From NCBI GenBank assembly GCA_003024785.1, contig PUQB01000352.1, positions 186,001 through 250,000 of the forward strand: 64,000 nucleotides of DNA, given 5' to 3'. Below the pieces are notes generated by a model. It was not told where the DNA came from and searched no databases. It saw only the letters and a list, made by a program, of their open reading frames with translations. This document shows positions 48,540 to 61,400 of the stretch, one piece after another. A program made the position numbers and the translations under genes. This stretch comes from Selaginella tamariscina. Lineage: Eukaryota; Streptophyta; Lycopodiopsida; Selaginellales; Selaginellaceae. Position 1 is the stretch's first letter; every line of letters starts with the position of its first letter.

Positions 48540-49098
48540 TATGTATATGGATTCACATATACGGTACCGCACTCTTCATTTGGGGCAAGTCTAAGACCAA
48601 GTGCTCGACACAACACTGTGCTCCAGGCTGCCGCCGTCTCAACCCAGTAAGTTGTATATATATATATATATATCTACATGCATATACACACATATGCATA
48701 CATATAGATGTAAGTTATATGTGTGTATTGAGAGCTTGTTCTCAGGCAACAAACGAACAAGTCAAAAGCACCAGTGAAGCAAATTCTACATTCATTGTCA
48801 CCAGAGATGTTTAAGTCCCTAGACAAATGGGCAGAAGATAACATTCTCACATTTCTCAAGCCCGTAGAAAAATGTTGGCAACCATTCTCTCTCTCTCTCT
48901 CTCTCTCTATCTACACACACACACACACACACATATATATTACATATAACATTATGCTTTACAGGATCAGAGCAATTCCTTGATGAACTAAAGGAGCTGA
49001 TAGCTCAAGCAGCTTGCTTACCTGATGATTACTTGGTGGTTGTTGTTGGAGACATGGTATGTCCATATAGTGCATTTTGGTGTGTATATGTGTGTGAG

Positions 49099-49189
<91 letters not shown>

Positions 49190-49387
49190 GAGAGAGAGAG
49201 AAAGAGAAGAAGAGAGAGAGAGAGATGTATACTGCATTAACAATGCTTAACACTCTGGACGGGACCAAAGATGAGACAGGTGCAAGTCCCACTTCATGGG
49301 CTCGTTGGGGCCGTCAATGGACTGCTGAGAAAACAGGCATGGTGATCTCTTGAACAAGTATCCAATACTTGATTGGCTCTGGCATGG
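48540..49387 (+). pseudogene. Broken acyl-ACP desaturase (stearoyl-ACP 9-desaturase, FAB2 type)
   Basis: Four exon remnants in order: about 48540-48649 (SSFGASLRPSARHNTVLQAA, transit-peptide-like), about 48748-48885 ([31 protein letters not shown]), about 48965-49055 (DELKELIAQAACLPDDYLVV with VVGDM), and about 49229-49387 (TMLNTLDGTKDETGASPTSW, then ENRHGD one base out of frame). ENRHG is a di-iron ligand motif. Missing against the family: QDFLPDP after CWQP, the segment between LLNK and IQYLIGSGM, and everything after GSGM, roughly the last 40 percent. Each gap lies at or beside a microsatellite or an exon edge. Functional enzymes desaturate stearoyl-ACP in the plastid. A downstream intron could hide the 3' end, but I find no trace of it before 50.6 kb. 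Confidence 0.8.
49098..49226. repeat. Palindromic (CT)n-(TA)n-(GA)n microsatellite
   Basis: A (CT)n run of about 50 bp, then (TA)n of about 35 bp, then (GA)n of about 40 bp. The outer runs are complementary, so the whole tract can fold as one long hairpin. It lies in an intron of the broken desaturase gene. Confidence 0.9.
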
Positions 49388-49390
49388 TAC

Positions 49391-49427
<37 letters not shown>

Positions 49428-49473
49428 GAGAGGGAGAGTGCGTGCTGCGTGTGTGTGTGAGAGAGAGAGAGGG

Positions 49474-49507
<34 letters not shown>

Positions 49508-50637
49508 AGAGAGAGAGAGGACTGAACTGTGCATATCAGGAGTGAGAGAGAGGTGTGTGTGTGTGTGGAAAAATATAATCATACTTATACATACATATAT
49601 GATTTATTTGTTTATATATTTCATTTCTTATAAATAATACTTTAACATTTTAATATTTAAGTTACTAATTTACACAATATTATAGATATATTTTCAATTT
49701 ATATTTATATTACAAGGAAGCAATAGCAAAACTTAATCTATATTAAAAGTTTTAATTTTAAATATTTTTAATTTATTACTATGTAGCGAAACACAACCAA
49801 GGCAACGGGCTTGGAAGAATGAGCGGGGGAAAGAAGACTTTAAAAATTAAAGATAAATTTACTATTTTTTTACTACCTGAAGATAATAAATTTGATATAT
49901 TCTAGAACATTCAAGGATTTTTTTTTTAATATGGTTTTCACATTTTAATAGCAGAATTTAAGAAGTTGATTGAAAATTTAATGTTTCATATGTAATTTGA
50001 ATTACATTTGTATAATGTATATTGAAACCAAATTATTATTAATATTTCTATTTTCATTACGATCGTTATTTCTTGAACAAAGTTTTATATACACATAATA
50101 TATTATAGCTTAATTCCAATTTTGTACTTACACATACATTATATATTTTAATATATTATACACATGTATATTCGCATAATTCAATAGAATAAACACACTT
50201 GCACACACACCCGTATCCAAAACCCATTCAGATAAGGTATAGTTTAATATATATTAGATTCCAGTTAAAATATATCCTCAAAATATTCCTTATTCATTAA
50301 TATATGTTATGATTTTTAAATAACTATATTACAATTATATATATATATTTTAATCCATTGTGTTTTGGAGTTCAATACTATGACTTATAAATTTTTATTG
50401 AACAAAAGTTTTCAATCGAGTGTATACATACATACATACACACACACATATATATATATTATATATATGCATTGATGAGCTAGCTGTGTGTTGAAGATTA
50501 CCCATCCAGCATTCTCTCCAGATTTCTCTCAAATCCCATTCTCAATTGAATGGGATTCTAACAACAGACAAAATCTGTTCCCGCCATCTCTGGCATTTCT
50601 TTCTTAAATCCCATTCCGAGCTGGATGGGATTCTATG
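49388..50637. other. Microsatellite and AT-rich block
   Basis: 49388-49570 is a compound (GT)n/(GA)n array with at least three alternations. From 49570 to about 50500 the sequence is very AT-rich and non-coding apart from the rDNA fragment at 49777. Near 50500-50640 the phrase aatcccattctcaattgaat / aatcccattccgagctggat repeats. No gene. Confidence 0.55.
49777..49838 (+). pseudogene. 62-bp fragment of 25S rRNA gene
   Basis: The stretch from tactatgtagcgaaacacaa through aaggcaacgggcttggaaga to gagcgggggaaagaagac matches, with about seven differences, the conserved 25S/28S rRNA segment that reads CAGCGAAACCACAGCCAAGG and GAACGGGCTTGGCAGAATC, known from memory. It is in sense orientation on the plus strand and stands in AT-rich surroundings that are not rDNA. 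It is a stray rDNA piece, not a working gene. Confidence 0.75.
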
Positions 50638-51366
50638 CTACCCAAGAATCCCCAACAAAGAAGGACTGGGCACAAATGGCATGTTCTCTACCAAATCATA
50701 CGCATCTTTCACCTTCTTCTCACGCACTAGCATCCCCACAACACATACATAGTGCTCTGGTGTATGCTGCAGCCCTCTATCCGCAGATATCGATCTAAAA
50801 TACTGTATGAATTTTCCCACAAGTCCTGAATTCCTTAAAGAATAAGAATATTCACATGGTGGTCTCTCATCTGGATTCATCCCCATCAAATCCATCCCTC
50901 TCACTATCTCTAACACCTGCTTGATATGGGCATTTCTGAAAAAAAAGTGTCTATATATATATATACATACATATAGATATAGATAGATATATATAGACAC
51001 ACACACACACACACGTGTGTGTGTGTGTGTGTGCGTGCGTAGATATGTACTCACTTGTTATGGCCAGTTCGGGCATATGCTTGAATCATTGCATTCTGGG
51101 CACTTTCAGAGGCCTCTACGTGCTGATAAACCTCGACAGCCTTTGACAAATCTCCACAAGTCCCATACATTCTGATTAGTGCTTTTCAGCTCCGTAGTAA
51201 GCTTCATATCCATGGAGAGAATATCCTCATGAATCCTTTTGCCTGTCTTAAGTCTTTCAAGTCCGTGCATGCATCTAATGCGGCTGCAAACGTGGAAGAA
51301 TCCCTCGACTGAGCTTGTCCATGTTCTGTTGAAATGTTAACTGTGTGTGTGTGTGTGTGTTGCGTG

Positions 51367-51419
<53 letters not shown>

Positions 51420-52691
51420 GTTAGTCGCTTTCAAGTGTGTGTACAGGCTGAAGACTCTCTCTCTCTCTTCTGTGTGTGCGTGCACGCGTGTGTAGAGTAC
51501 CTGGGTGGCTCATTCTCCTGTAAAGGTTAAGTCCAACTTCAGCAGCTCCATGACGGACATTTTCTGCAATCATAGCCGTCCATAAACCAGAATCCTTCCT
51601 CGAGCTCTCATCAAACACAATCCTAGCGTCTCTCAAACTGCCACACCTCGAGTACATCTTCAACAACTCTGTACAAACCCTCACATCCATCTTGGAACCG
51701 AGTTCTATTACCACCTCGTGTACAAGCCTCCCCTCACGTATGTGTTCTATCTTCAAAACACACAATATATATGCGCGTGTGTATGCTACGTGTGTATATA
51801 TATATATATATACCTTGTGGAAAGAGTGGAGGAGTTGAATGAGAGCCTCCCTCTTTGGTTTAGTCCCTTCTAAGTCCATATGTCTGAAGAACTCTACGGC
51901 TTCCTTGACATGGCCATGTTGGGAAAATGCTGATATAATGCTGGTCCAAGACTCCACGCTCCGAACAGGCACACATTCTTCAAATACTCTCCTAGCATAG
52001 TCAAGTTTCCCATTTCTACCATAAGTGGTGATTAACCTGTCCCAGAAAGTATGTTCCACAGGGAACGAGGAATACACAACAAATTCGTGTATTATATAGG
52101 ACTCCTCCAACGAGCATATATCTAGGACAGTGCAGAGAGAGAACACGCTCGGTGTCACACCCTCCATAGTCATTCTCCGGAAGCAATACAAGGCTTCTCG
52201 CAAATGCCCAGACTGGGCATTTGCTGCAAGCATGACGGACCAAGAGAAGGTGTTCTGCTTTAGCCAAGACTCGAGCATGGGTTGTGACTGTTCAATGCAT
52301 CCGAGCTCTCTACACTTCTTAACGACAAGGTTTTTATAATTCTGTGGTTTTCAAGGCCGCATTTGCGGATCATATGCTGGGCTCTTCTTACCTCTTCTGG
52401 GCATTGCTGTGAAATAGATGTACACACAAGAATATCACACACGCACTCACGCACACGCACGCACCTTCTATAGATGTTTTCAACGTGCTTTCGGATACGG
52501 AGGTATTGTTCCATTTTGCTGCGTTCTTTTGGGTCTTTCACATACCAAGGGGTGTTCTGTTTCCCTGCGTTGCGCTCCCTCTTTATTCCATGCTTTCGAT
52601 CTAAACGTGAGCTCTTAAGCATTTTTTCGACTCTCCTTCGCACTCTCCTCGGGAATTCTTCAAACTGCGGACCACACTTGTACAGCCACAT
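50638..52691 (-). CDS. Intron-containing PPR protein with a basic N-terminal extension
   Basis: Minus strand, start at 52691 (MWLYKCGPQFEEFPRRVRRR), stop at 50638, with about four introns. The first exon is very basic (RRVRRRVEKMLKSSRLDRKH) and unlike a PPR. Then PPR repeats: FSWSVMLAANAQSGHLREAL, RLITTYGRNGKLDYARRVFE, WTSIISAFSQHGHVKEAVEF, LLKMYSRCGSLRDARIVFDE, LIRMYGTCGDLSKAVEVYQH and a final stretch ending VENMPFVPSPSLLGILG. No DYW domain. It probably binds organelle RNA; target unknown. Introns at about 51506, 51780 and 52460 start with (GT)n-like sequence. Two or three single-base shifts occur (e.g. near 52340). The start is set by the ATG 30-50 bp after a telo-box array. Confidence 0.8.
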
Positions 52692-52719
52692 TAGGAGCCC
52701 TAATAAAATGGCGCCAAAT

Positions 52720-52739
52720 AACCCTAAACCCTAAACCCT
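52720..52739 (-). promoter_or_regulatory. Telo-box array upstream of the second PPR gene
   Basis: AACCCTAAACCCTAAACCC lies about 30 bp upstream of the PPR start codon. It is 2.7 units of the plant telomere/telo-box word. Its position matches the leaders of other genes here, so I read it as a promoter or leader element. Confidence 0.6.
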
Positions 52740-53490
52740 TTATATCAAAAAATTTCACTAGCACACACCATCAATGTCATAGTTTGTACTTGATAAAATT
52801 ATTCGACTGGGGTATATTGATTAAATAATATAAGAACCTATAACACTAATCAGTTTCTAATTTTTATAGTTAAAAAAGAGGAAAAATGTTATAACAAGAG
52901 AATTTATTACTCAATCACGTGAATAAATTATTTTTGATTTAAAACAATTTTATTTAACTTTCTATGTTATTGATGGATTGTTATATTATAAAATGAAAGA
53001 AGACATAAATTTTAATACAAAATTATTTAACCATGTGTGTCATAACCTTTCAGTGTTAAACCTATGAGACGACCCAAAGTCACATATTAAGTGTTGTATA
53101 GTACAATATTTAACTTAGTATCACACGTGTATGTGACATTGGATTGTAGTTAAATAAAGACACAAACAATGATTACATTTGTAAGTTACATAGTAACTTT
53201 CATAACATGTTCCCACGGTTGGATTGGAAGGTCTTATTCATGGGTACATTTGGCCTTATTTCGGGTTTCTCCTATTAAAGGACGTCACATGATACATAAA
53301 AACATGTAATTTGGATGAAACTAAATTTACTGTTAAAGATTTAATATAAATAACTTGCTGATAGATCCATATGTGATATCCACATGTGTGCCACATGGGC
53401 AAGAAGGACACTCTCGTATATAAGTAGTGCATTAACTAAATAAACTCTGGTTAACGTGAGAAAAGATTATAATGAGTATTTACATACAAA
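52740..53490. other. Spacer between second PPR gene and compact lipin
   Basis: About 750 bp of AT-rich sequence. The words cacatgtgtgccacatgggc (53384) and tcacatgatac are the only palindromic parts I note. The right end is the 3' UTR of the compact lipin gene. No gene seen. Confidence 0.45.
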
Positions 53491-55650
53491 CTACTGTATG
53501 CGTGGGAACATCTCATCGACGAGCTTGTGTAGTGATACGTAGCATTTCACATCCAAAGCAGTGCTGGCAACCAGCTTCCCCTGTTTCATTCTTATTAGCA
53601 AAGTATAAACTAATAACAATAGGCATCAAAAGTATGACTATCAATGTAAATAACCAAATTAATATGTGTGTGGGTGTTATACATATATACACATACCTGT
53701 GGATTGATAGTAAAAATTTTGCCTATAGGAATCCCAACCTCAACATAGCACACAACGTCAGTGTCACGGTTTCCAAAACCCGCATAAAATGGATTGTAGT
53801 CCGGAGGAAATAGAGACCTAATCTCCTGTGTTTAAAGTTTAAAATGTTTAATTAAACAATAATAATAAAATTATGAAGTCTTCCTCACCTGTAAACACGC
53901 AATCTTAAACTGGTGAGGCATTCGTCTTACAACTGCAAAACCAAATGAAGTCGCACGCGCGTGATACATAATCGAACGTAGATACAACATTAACATCTCT
54001 CTATCTCTCTCTCTCTCGTGTACATATCTACACGCACACATATATACATAAGATTATAAATTGAGCAACTAACCTTCTCTGTACAAAGATGGGAAGACTC
54101 CATCAGGAGATATAACAACAGGTCCATCTGGAAGTTTTATTCCATTCTGAGGTGCAATAAAACAGCTTAAAACATACAACAAACTAAAATAAAACTTTAA
54201 ATAATATACCTGGTCTAGCTCCGTTATAAACTTGCGTGTTCGATATGCTTGTGAGATTGCCCGTGAACTCAGGAACATCAACTTATACCCATTTTCCTGT
54301 ATAAACAAATATAGGAATAAATCACCATTAACCATTAACTTTAACGATAGACTGAACTTATGTATATATGTATAATAAAACCTTGATGGCAGAGAAGAGT
54401 GTTGTAACCCCGGATTGAGACCAGTCTTGGCCAAACAAAGGCATAACCTGACCAAGAACATCAGATCTGCATAAACAAACTATAGACATGATTATATAAG
54501 AATATAGTTCATACCTTGTAATGGTTCCATCCACATCAGACACCACAATCTTGGAGTTCCATGGCATCAAGTATATCCCCGCATCAATCTTAAAAATGTA
54601 AAACAAATATCGGCTTTGTATTTATATTATACTATACGCGACTCTAATATATAAACAAACTTAAAAAGTTTAAGTACCTGTCTCTTACCAAAAAATCGTG
54701 TCATAAACGTAAATGTGACATTGTTTCTGCCTTCTCTCAAGTTTAAGGACTCTAGTTGTTGTGAGGTGGGGACCAATGTTTGTATCCTTCGTTTTACAAA
54801 CGATCTTCTTCTGTATAATCTCCGAACAAAAGCACCTCCTAATGAATATTTCATAATATTAGCAACTCACATAGGTCTGTGTGTGCAATGCTGCACATTG
54901 TGGATGTTGTGTACAAACACATATATTATTACTACACATACAAATTTTCCATATATTAACATATATAGCTAGATATACAGGTATAAATACATTGTGTTAT
55001 TATGTTGAGATACATTGTATGTGTTACGGGTCCATCCTGTAGTATTAGTGCACATCTCTCTCTCTGGGCATGTGCATACACACGTATACACATCATGAGA
55101 CTTTATATAATAGTCCCGTTACAATGATAAATGTCAAGTTCAATAGCGAAGCAGAATAAACAGTTTTATGGTTGTGCATTGCTCGCGACACACACACACA
55201 AGTACATACCTTGTAATTGGTTCGCAACTGCGGTTGTCGCTGCTGTATCCAAAGCTTGGTTTTCTGAATTCTCCTCATCATATCCATCTCTAAGAAAGTA
55301 AACCTGCCCTTTCGTATTCAAATACATACGGAGATCAGTCTCTACCCCATTAACAGCAATCCCCACAATCTCTCCTTGCGTTGTAAAAGCCCCTGAAATC
55401 TACCAAATCTAACATACCACGGACTGCACTTGAGACCGCCTTCCCGCTGCTGCACGACTACAATGTCGACTGCTCCTCCTGAAGGCCGAAACGGCACCGA
55501 TTCAGTAGAGGCTCCTCTAGAAATGAACAGGGCCCGGAATGGCACCGAGATTGATTTATAGATGAACAGAAATCGCCCCAATTGTGGAGATTGTATCCAG
55601 TTCTTCGCCAACAGTGCGTTCATCCAAGGCGCTCCTGCTGTTCTGTTCAT
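53491..55650 (-). CDS. Compact lipin/PAH-like phosphatidate phosphatase
   Basis: Minus strand, start near 55650 ([20 protein letters not shown]), stop at 53491. N-LIP domain: [20 protein letters not shown] with [17 protein letters not shown], then [20 protein letters not shown] with VYFLRD. After a linker of only about 35 residues comes the C-terminal part: [20 protein letters not shown] with [14 protein letters not shown], then [20 protein letters not shown] (DxDxT intact), [40 protein letters not shown] and [13 protein letters not shown] at the end. The acidic middle region and the LLTEGMG segment of full-size plant PAH are missing, giving about 420 aa against roughly 900. Domain joins use clean splice sites. 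One base is missing after LLQRK near 55375. The active-site motif suggests a working enzyme. Confidence 0.88.
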
Positions 55651-56601
55651 ACTAAGAACCCCTAAACCTCTGTTTTAGGGTAGTTATATTTATAGTACCT
55701 TTCTAGAAGTTGTGTAAGTGACGTGTTACTCCAAGTGTGAACCTGTTGCCACGGTGGCGCCCAAGTTGGCAATATTGTCCACATAACTTTGATCCCGACC
55801 GTTAGATTTATTACAATGAGTATATAACCTTGGATCAAACTTATTATTATTCAGGTTATAGCTTAATATATATATATATATATATATATTATTGATGGTA
55901 AATGACCAAAACAGTATTATTATAAAATAAGTTTAAAGCAGATTAATAATAAATTTTACTCAAGGCTAACTACCTAAACAACATATAAGTTAATTTTCCC
56001 TATTAATTTCAAGAATCGAGCCGCAAGTTGATATATTCTTTAATCACAAACCACGCCATCAAAAACTAAATTCACATACACATATACTGTAACCGGAAAA
56101 TGAATTGAACAAAATTTTCAACTTATTTTTGTTCTCTGTTGCTTGCCGCATTCTCAATCCTGCATTACACACTATTATCTTTAGCTTATATACACACATA
56201 TAGAGATTAACACACACGCGATATATACAAACGTACATTATGCCCGTCTGTGTATGTATGCACTTCAATATGTATATCTATATATTCAATGTGAATAATG
56301 TTGTTAACATAAATACACTTCCCACACACACAAACAACAACACAAGAGAAAGGCGATAGTAATGTGTATGGTATAACATGACAAAAATATTGGCTAAAGT
56401 ATATATGGATCATATGTTACGTCTATGGTTTCTCTAAAATGACATAATAATACAAGAGTACAGCATTACATATGTAATATATAATAATTAGTTGTATCCA
56501 AGGAGATGAGAGGAACTTACATCAAGAAGAAAGAATATTGCAATTAGTCGCGACACGCAAACCAGACTGTTTTCGTGCTTTTTAAAGTGTGGGCTGTGTT
56601 G
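55651..56601. other. Spacer between compact lipin and importin genes
   Basis: About 950 bp. Near 55664-55680 telo-box-like words (aacccctaaacc, ttttaggg) sit in the lipin leader, and gaccgttagat lies at 55798. A (TA)n tract runs at 55868-55890. The importin 3' UTR should lie toward 56600. No gene seen. Confidence 0.45.
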
Positions 56602-58372
56602 TCATAGTTGTTGTAACTGTGTGAGGAGCGTGGGGTGCAATCTGGATAACGCAATGTTGAATGCCGCGTCACCATGTAGAGCCGCACACGTTTGTAACTT
56701 CTCCTTTAACAGTGGTGCAAGAGCCAGCTTGTTCACTGGATCAGAGCTCGAAATCTGATACATAGTTAATCGTTAATATATATATATACTGTACTTTGCC
56801 ATTACACACAATACATACACAACATGTGAATATACTGAAAAAATGCACATGTGCCAGTATCTACGGGAAAAAGACACGCTACCCAAAGCGCAAGCAAACA
56901 CAACCACACGTAAGATCCGTTTACTTCATCATGAGTGACTAAGACGTCTTACGAACTTCCACAAATGCATATACAGAGATAAGTCTGCTGAGACAAAAAA
57001 ATTCATCTAAAACACAGTATTACGTATTCAAATGAATATACTTCGTTTGCATGGCAACATATACTATATTTTGTACATACAAGTGACATCTATGAGACTA
57101 TAATACAGTCAGATGTAGATATATATGTGTCATATGTCGTATTTTATATATATATATATATTATATCTGTGTTTGTAAATGTAGGTAAATGCAGATAGAC
57201 TTCATATTTGAGAATATAAACTGTGCACATCACGTACATATGTATATATTTATTATATAACATATCAGAATAAGAATGTATTTCAGACACACACAAACGC
57301 CGTTCATATATATGCCAGTAATCTTACAGAATCTCTCTCTCTCTCTCTCTAACCGTGTATGTGTTACTTGAGAAGTATATTGAACCGACTAAAGTTACCT
57401 GTCTTTTTCTTAAATCCTCACTTTCCATTGTAGAACCAACGTCTGAATTGCCTGATCCCAGTAGTCGCTAATATCAAACAAATTAATAACTATGAACAGA
57501 CTATAAAGTGCTCACTAACATACAACACATTATCTATAGATTGTATACATATCTGCTCATCCATAATAAGATATGTATGTTAATAGCTTAATCACCTGTT
57601 TGGTAAACCGTTCTTTTCGTCTTCCAAAATGCTTGTGCATACACTAGAAGAATAATTAATTAGAAAGTTAGAATATATGGATGAACACTCTATTACCTTA
57701 ATATCTGCTCCAGTCTGTCTAGAATAAGAGGCTCCCTTGATGTCAAGAGTATGCAAAGAGCAAGTGCACACACCTTCCTTTTGGATGTAGTTGTTAAGGA
57801 ATCAAACTTTGTAAGGAAAGAACATGGTTAGTTTCCACATAAAACGTTATGTGGTGTTATATTGAATTAAGACGACGCATCTCTACTAGCGTATATCCAT
57901 CATATTATAACATAAATATTAGCCTGATACAAGATTATTGATGTAAAATGCTATACATATACATAATCTTATTACCTGGTATTTCTGTATATATGAAATA
58001 ACATATATAGTATATTATAATGTGTTACCTTGTCAAGCCAGGAATCGAAAAAGAGTATGAGGGGGCTTATGTTTGGTGGAACTCCTGCTTGTTGCAACTT
58101 ATGCAAAAGAGAGGGCTGCGAACTCATATGAGCAAAGAAGTTACTGTTCTGAACGAGTACACGTGCCAGAATTGCTCCTGCGGTTGCTTTGACAAGATCT
58201 GATTCATCACGGCTGCTTACGACAAGCACGAAAAGCAACTGAAAAAAGGCATATAAGTATATGCATACGTTATATTAGCTGCTCAAGCCTTTTTATTAGA
58301 GAACTAAACTGTTTTCCTTAAAATTATTAAAATCTCTCTCTCTCTCTCTCTCTCTTCTCCCTCCATATATAT

Positions 58373-58403
<31 letters not shown>

Positions 58404-61400
58404 GTATATGTATCTTATGTATCTACATGACGCAACCTAAATGAAAGTACGAATGTTGTGTGTGTGAGAGAGAGATGTATGTGGAGACGGCATCTTAAGT
58501 AAACATATGCACCGCACATGTTACACATTACCTGCAGTATCTCTTCAAGGAGGGGCGGTGCATCCATAGGAAAGCACTGCATAAATAAGTAATTAATCAC
58601 GTCTCCGACAAGAAAACAAACGCAATTGATGTGTATGTCTCAAGATTCTTTTTGTAGCAACATGTGTGAGAAAATGCATGCATACGTATAAATTTATAAC
58701 CTGAATGAGCGTATCCAGGACGGACAAAGCTTGTAAAGTTCCATTATCTTTAACATTTCCAAACACCATCTTAAAAGTGTTAACAACACCAGCTCCATGC
58801 CGCATTAAAAGTCTACACCACCAAGAAGAATGTAGCTCTCAAGAATATCTAAGCACACCTGCAAGAAAGCACGATTTACATTGTTAAGTTATCATAAATA
58901 ATGATTTATTAACGTTATAACAGGCAATAAATTATAGGAAACTAACTTGCAAATTAGAAAGACTTTTATCCAATGCGGATACCGCATGTGGGAAAATCGC
59001 AAGAAGCTCGGGTATCATAGCCGGTGCATGTTTTAATGTCGTCCTCCAGAGCTGTCACATATACATAATAGAAGTATCAGCGCTAGAACATGCAATTCAT
59101 ACTTATTTAGTTCGCAAACTAAAGCAACTATTTTATAAAGCACAATCTTATACACCAAACCACTACATAATATTACTTAAAGACATAACCTTGTATAATA
59201 ATACTTAATACACAACAGTAAATCCGTGGAGTTAAGCAATTCCGAGCAAAGCTAAAATTGGTATAGTTAAGAAACTAGCATATGCATTAACTTTGACAAT
59301 TTTTTCGTATAACATAGTAGCTTCAAAAACACTAATGCATACCTGTAAACCATCTTCAAGCATATTAAGTTCGTCAGGTTGATTGACATCCGTCACATGC
59401 TGCAAGATAGGTAGAAGCAAGGAATAACAAGAAGGTGAACGAGGACCAAGAGCAGCAACAAGACGTTGCAGAGCCAGAAACAACTTGAATCTGCAACAGG
59501 CTTTGTCCCTCTGAACTTTGCCAAACCTGCACACATATAAAGAAAAACTTAGATATGTAATATTTCGCATTATGCTATAACTAGAATAGAAAAAACTATT
59601 ACGAACAAGCAAATGATATACCAGACGATAAGTATTATAAAATGAATAATGAAACATAACAATAAGATTAGGTACCTGTGGCAAAAACCCCAATAACTTC
59701 TCGGTGTAAGGAGTTATTTTCTCCCCAAGACGATCGATTATCAGTGAAATCAAGTAAAATACTTGCAGCTGCAAAAATCGAGTGTTAAGAGTATGACAAC
59801 ATTTGATATTTATACAATAGTCATTCCCCTATCAACGTCTCAGACACATCTATGTCAAACGTAGAATATCGATAGTCTTATAAGCAATATAACTGAGAGA
59901 TAAAAAATGAGAACCTTCGAATCAAATTCCAGTGCATTTTTCATGAATTCAAATAGCAGCTGCAAGCAGGCAGGTACAAACTCGAGGAACTCTTCTTCGT
60001 AGAAATGAACGTCATCTATAAGAATTTGCAGTGAATGGCATGCAGCTAACTGTATATAGGACAAAGGAGCGATATCAGTGTGTGTGTGTTCGTGCGTGCG
60101 TGCGTGTGTGTGTGTGAGAGAGAGAGAGGGAGGGAGTAGAGAGAGAGATTATCAGCTAATTGACAGGCATTCACTAATTACCACATACTTGAACAGCCAA
60201 GTCACCATCTCCGAGCAATCTCAGGAGCGCAGCATAAATGTTACGTCTCATATCTTTTCCAATCTGTAAAATATTACATGTTATCAACAATATAAAACAT
60301 ACTATTATAAACAGATCACAGATGCTACTATTTACTAGCATATACTAAACATAGTTAAGACTACTATTTTACTAGCATATACTAAACATAGTTAAGAAGG
60401 TAAGAATTTTTGCATCGTCTGCTTCATACCTTGCTAACCCACTGCCCAATTAACCAAGCAATTCTTCGACGTCGGGTGTTCGAGTGTGAGTTCATCAATT
60501 CCTGTGCTAGAGCACCTTCATACCTGATCGGGAACACCAGCATGTTTAACAGAAAACACTTCTTATATATAGTATATTTCTAGGTTCACATACCACACTT
60601 TGAAATCGATGTAGTCGTAAAGATCGTAAGTTGACAAACCCACCGCATTATACACAGCCTCCTTCAGAAGTAAAGGCTGTGTCAACTGCACGTCTTCATC
60701 GGGTGCTGGTGGCGGACAGTCTTGCAACACTTGTTTGAGTATTTCAACTACATATGGTGCTAAGACCTGAAAAGAGAGTTGACTTCCATTTAGCCACATA
60801 CATACATACATGCATGCAGAATACAATATATAAATAAATATATACTCCATAAAATGCTGTATATGCTAATATATCAATCACCTCACGATAGTTTTCAAAC
60901 AAAATCAAATAGAGCGACTCTGCACATGGTCTGAGCCTCTCTCGCCACTGAACTATAGTTTGCTCGTGATGAAAAGATTCAGGATCATGAGCCCATTCTT
61001 CCAGATCTTTCGGCCTATAGACAAAATATCTACATTGCAAAATAAGTATTAGTTTGGAGAAATAAATAGGCAAACATAAGAACGTACATAAGGACATAAT
61101 ATATATAACCATTAAGCTATAAAGCGATATTTTCACATACAGATACATATGTACACATGCAGATGTACCTTCTGAACAGTGTGTCGCTTAGAAGCAAAAT
61201 ACGCTTTCTGTCCAAAATCGCGTTAACAATCTCTTCGGCTTTTCTGGACAGTTTTCCTTTAGTTTCCTCCATTGATGGAGTCAATTCGCCGAGAACACGA
61301 CCGGTTTTTTGCCTGCCATATATTAATTAATATATAGTGTACATGTATGGTGTGTCGATAAATACATTTAAGTCATATGCTCATATAGAGCAGCACCTAT

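Noticed and set aside
49025-49582. Frames coding Ser-Leu, Tyr-Ile or Arg-Glu repeats
   Set aside because: They are translations of (CT)n, (TA)n and (GA)n microsatellites.
49777-49838. Functional rRNA gene
   Set aside because: Only about 62 bp with several differences and no flanking rDNA.
52720-52739. Interstitial telomere repeat
   Set aside because: Fewer than three units, and located in a gene leader like the other telo-boxes in this window.
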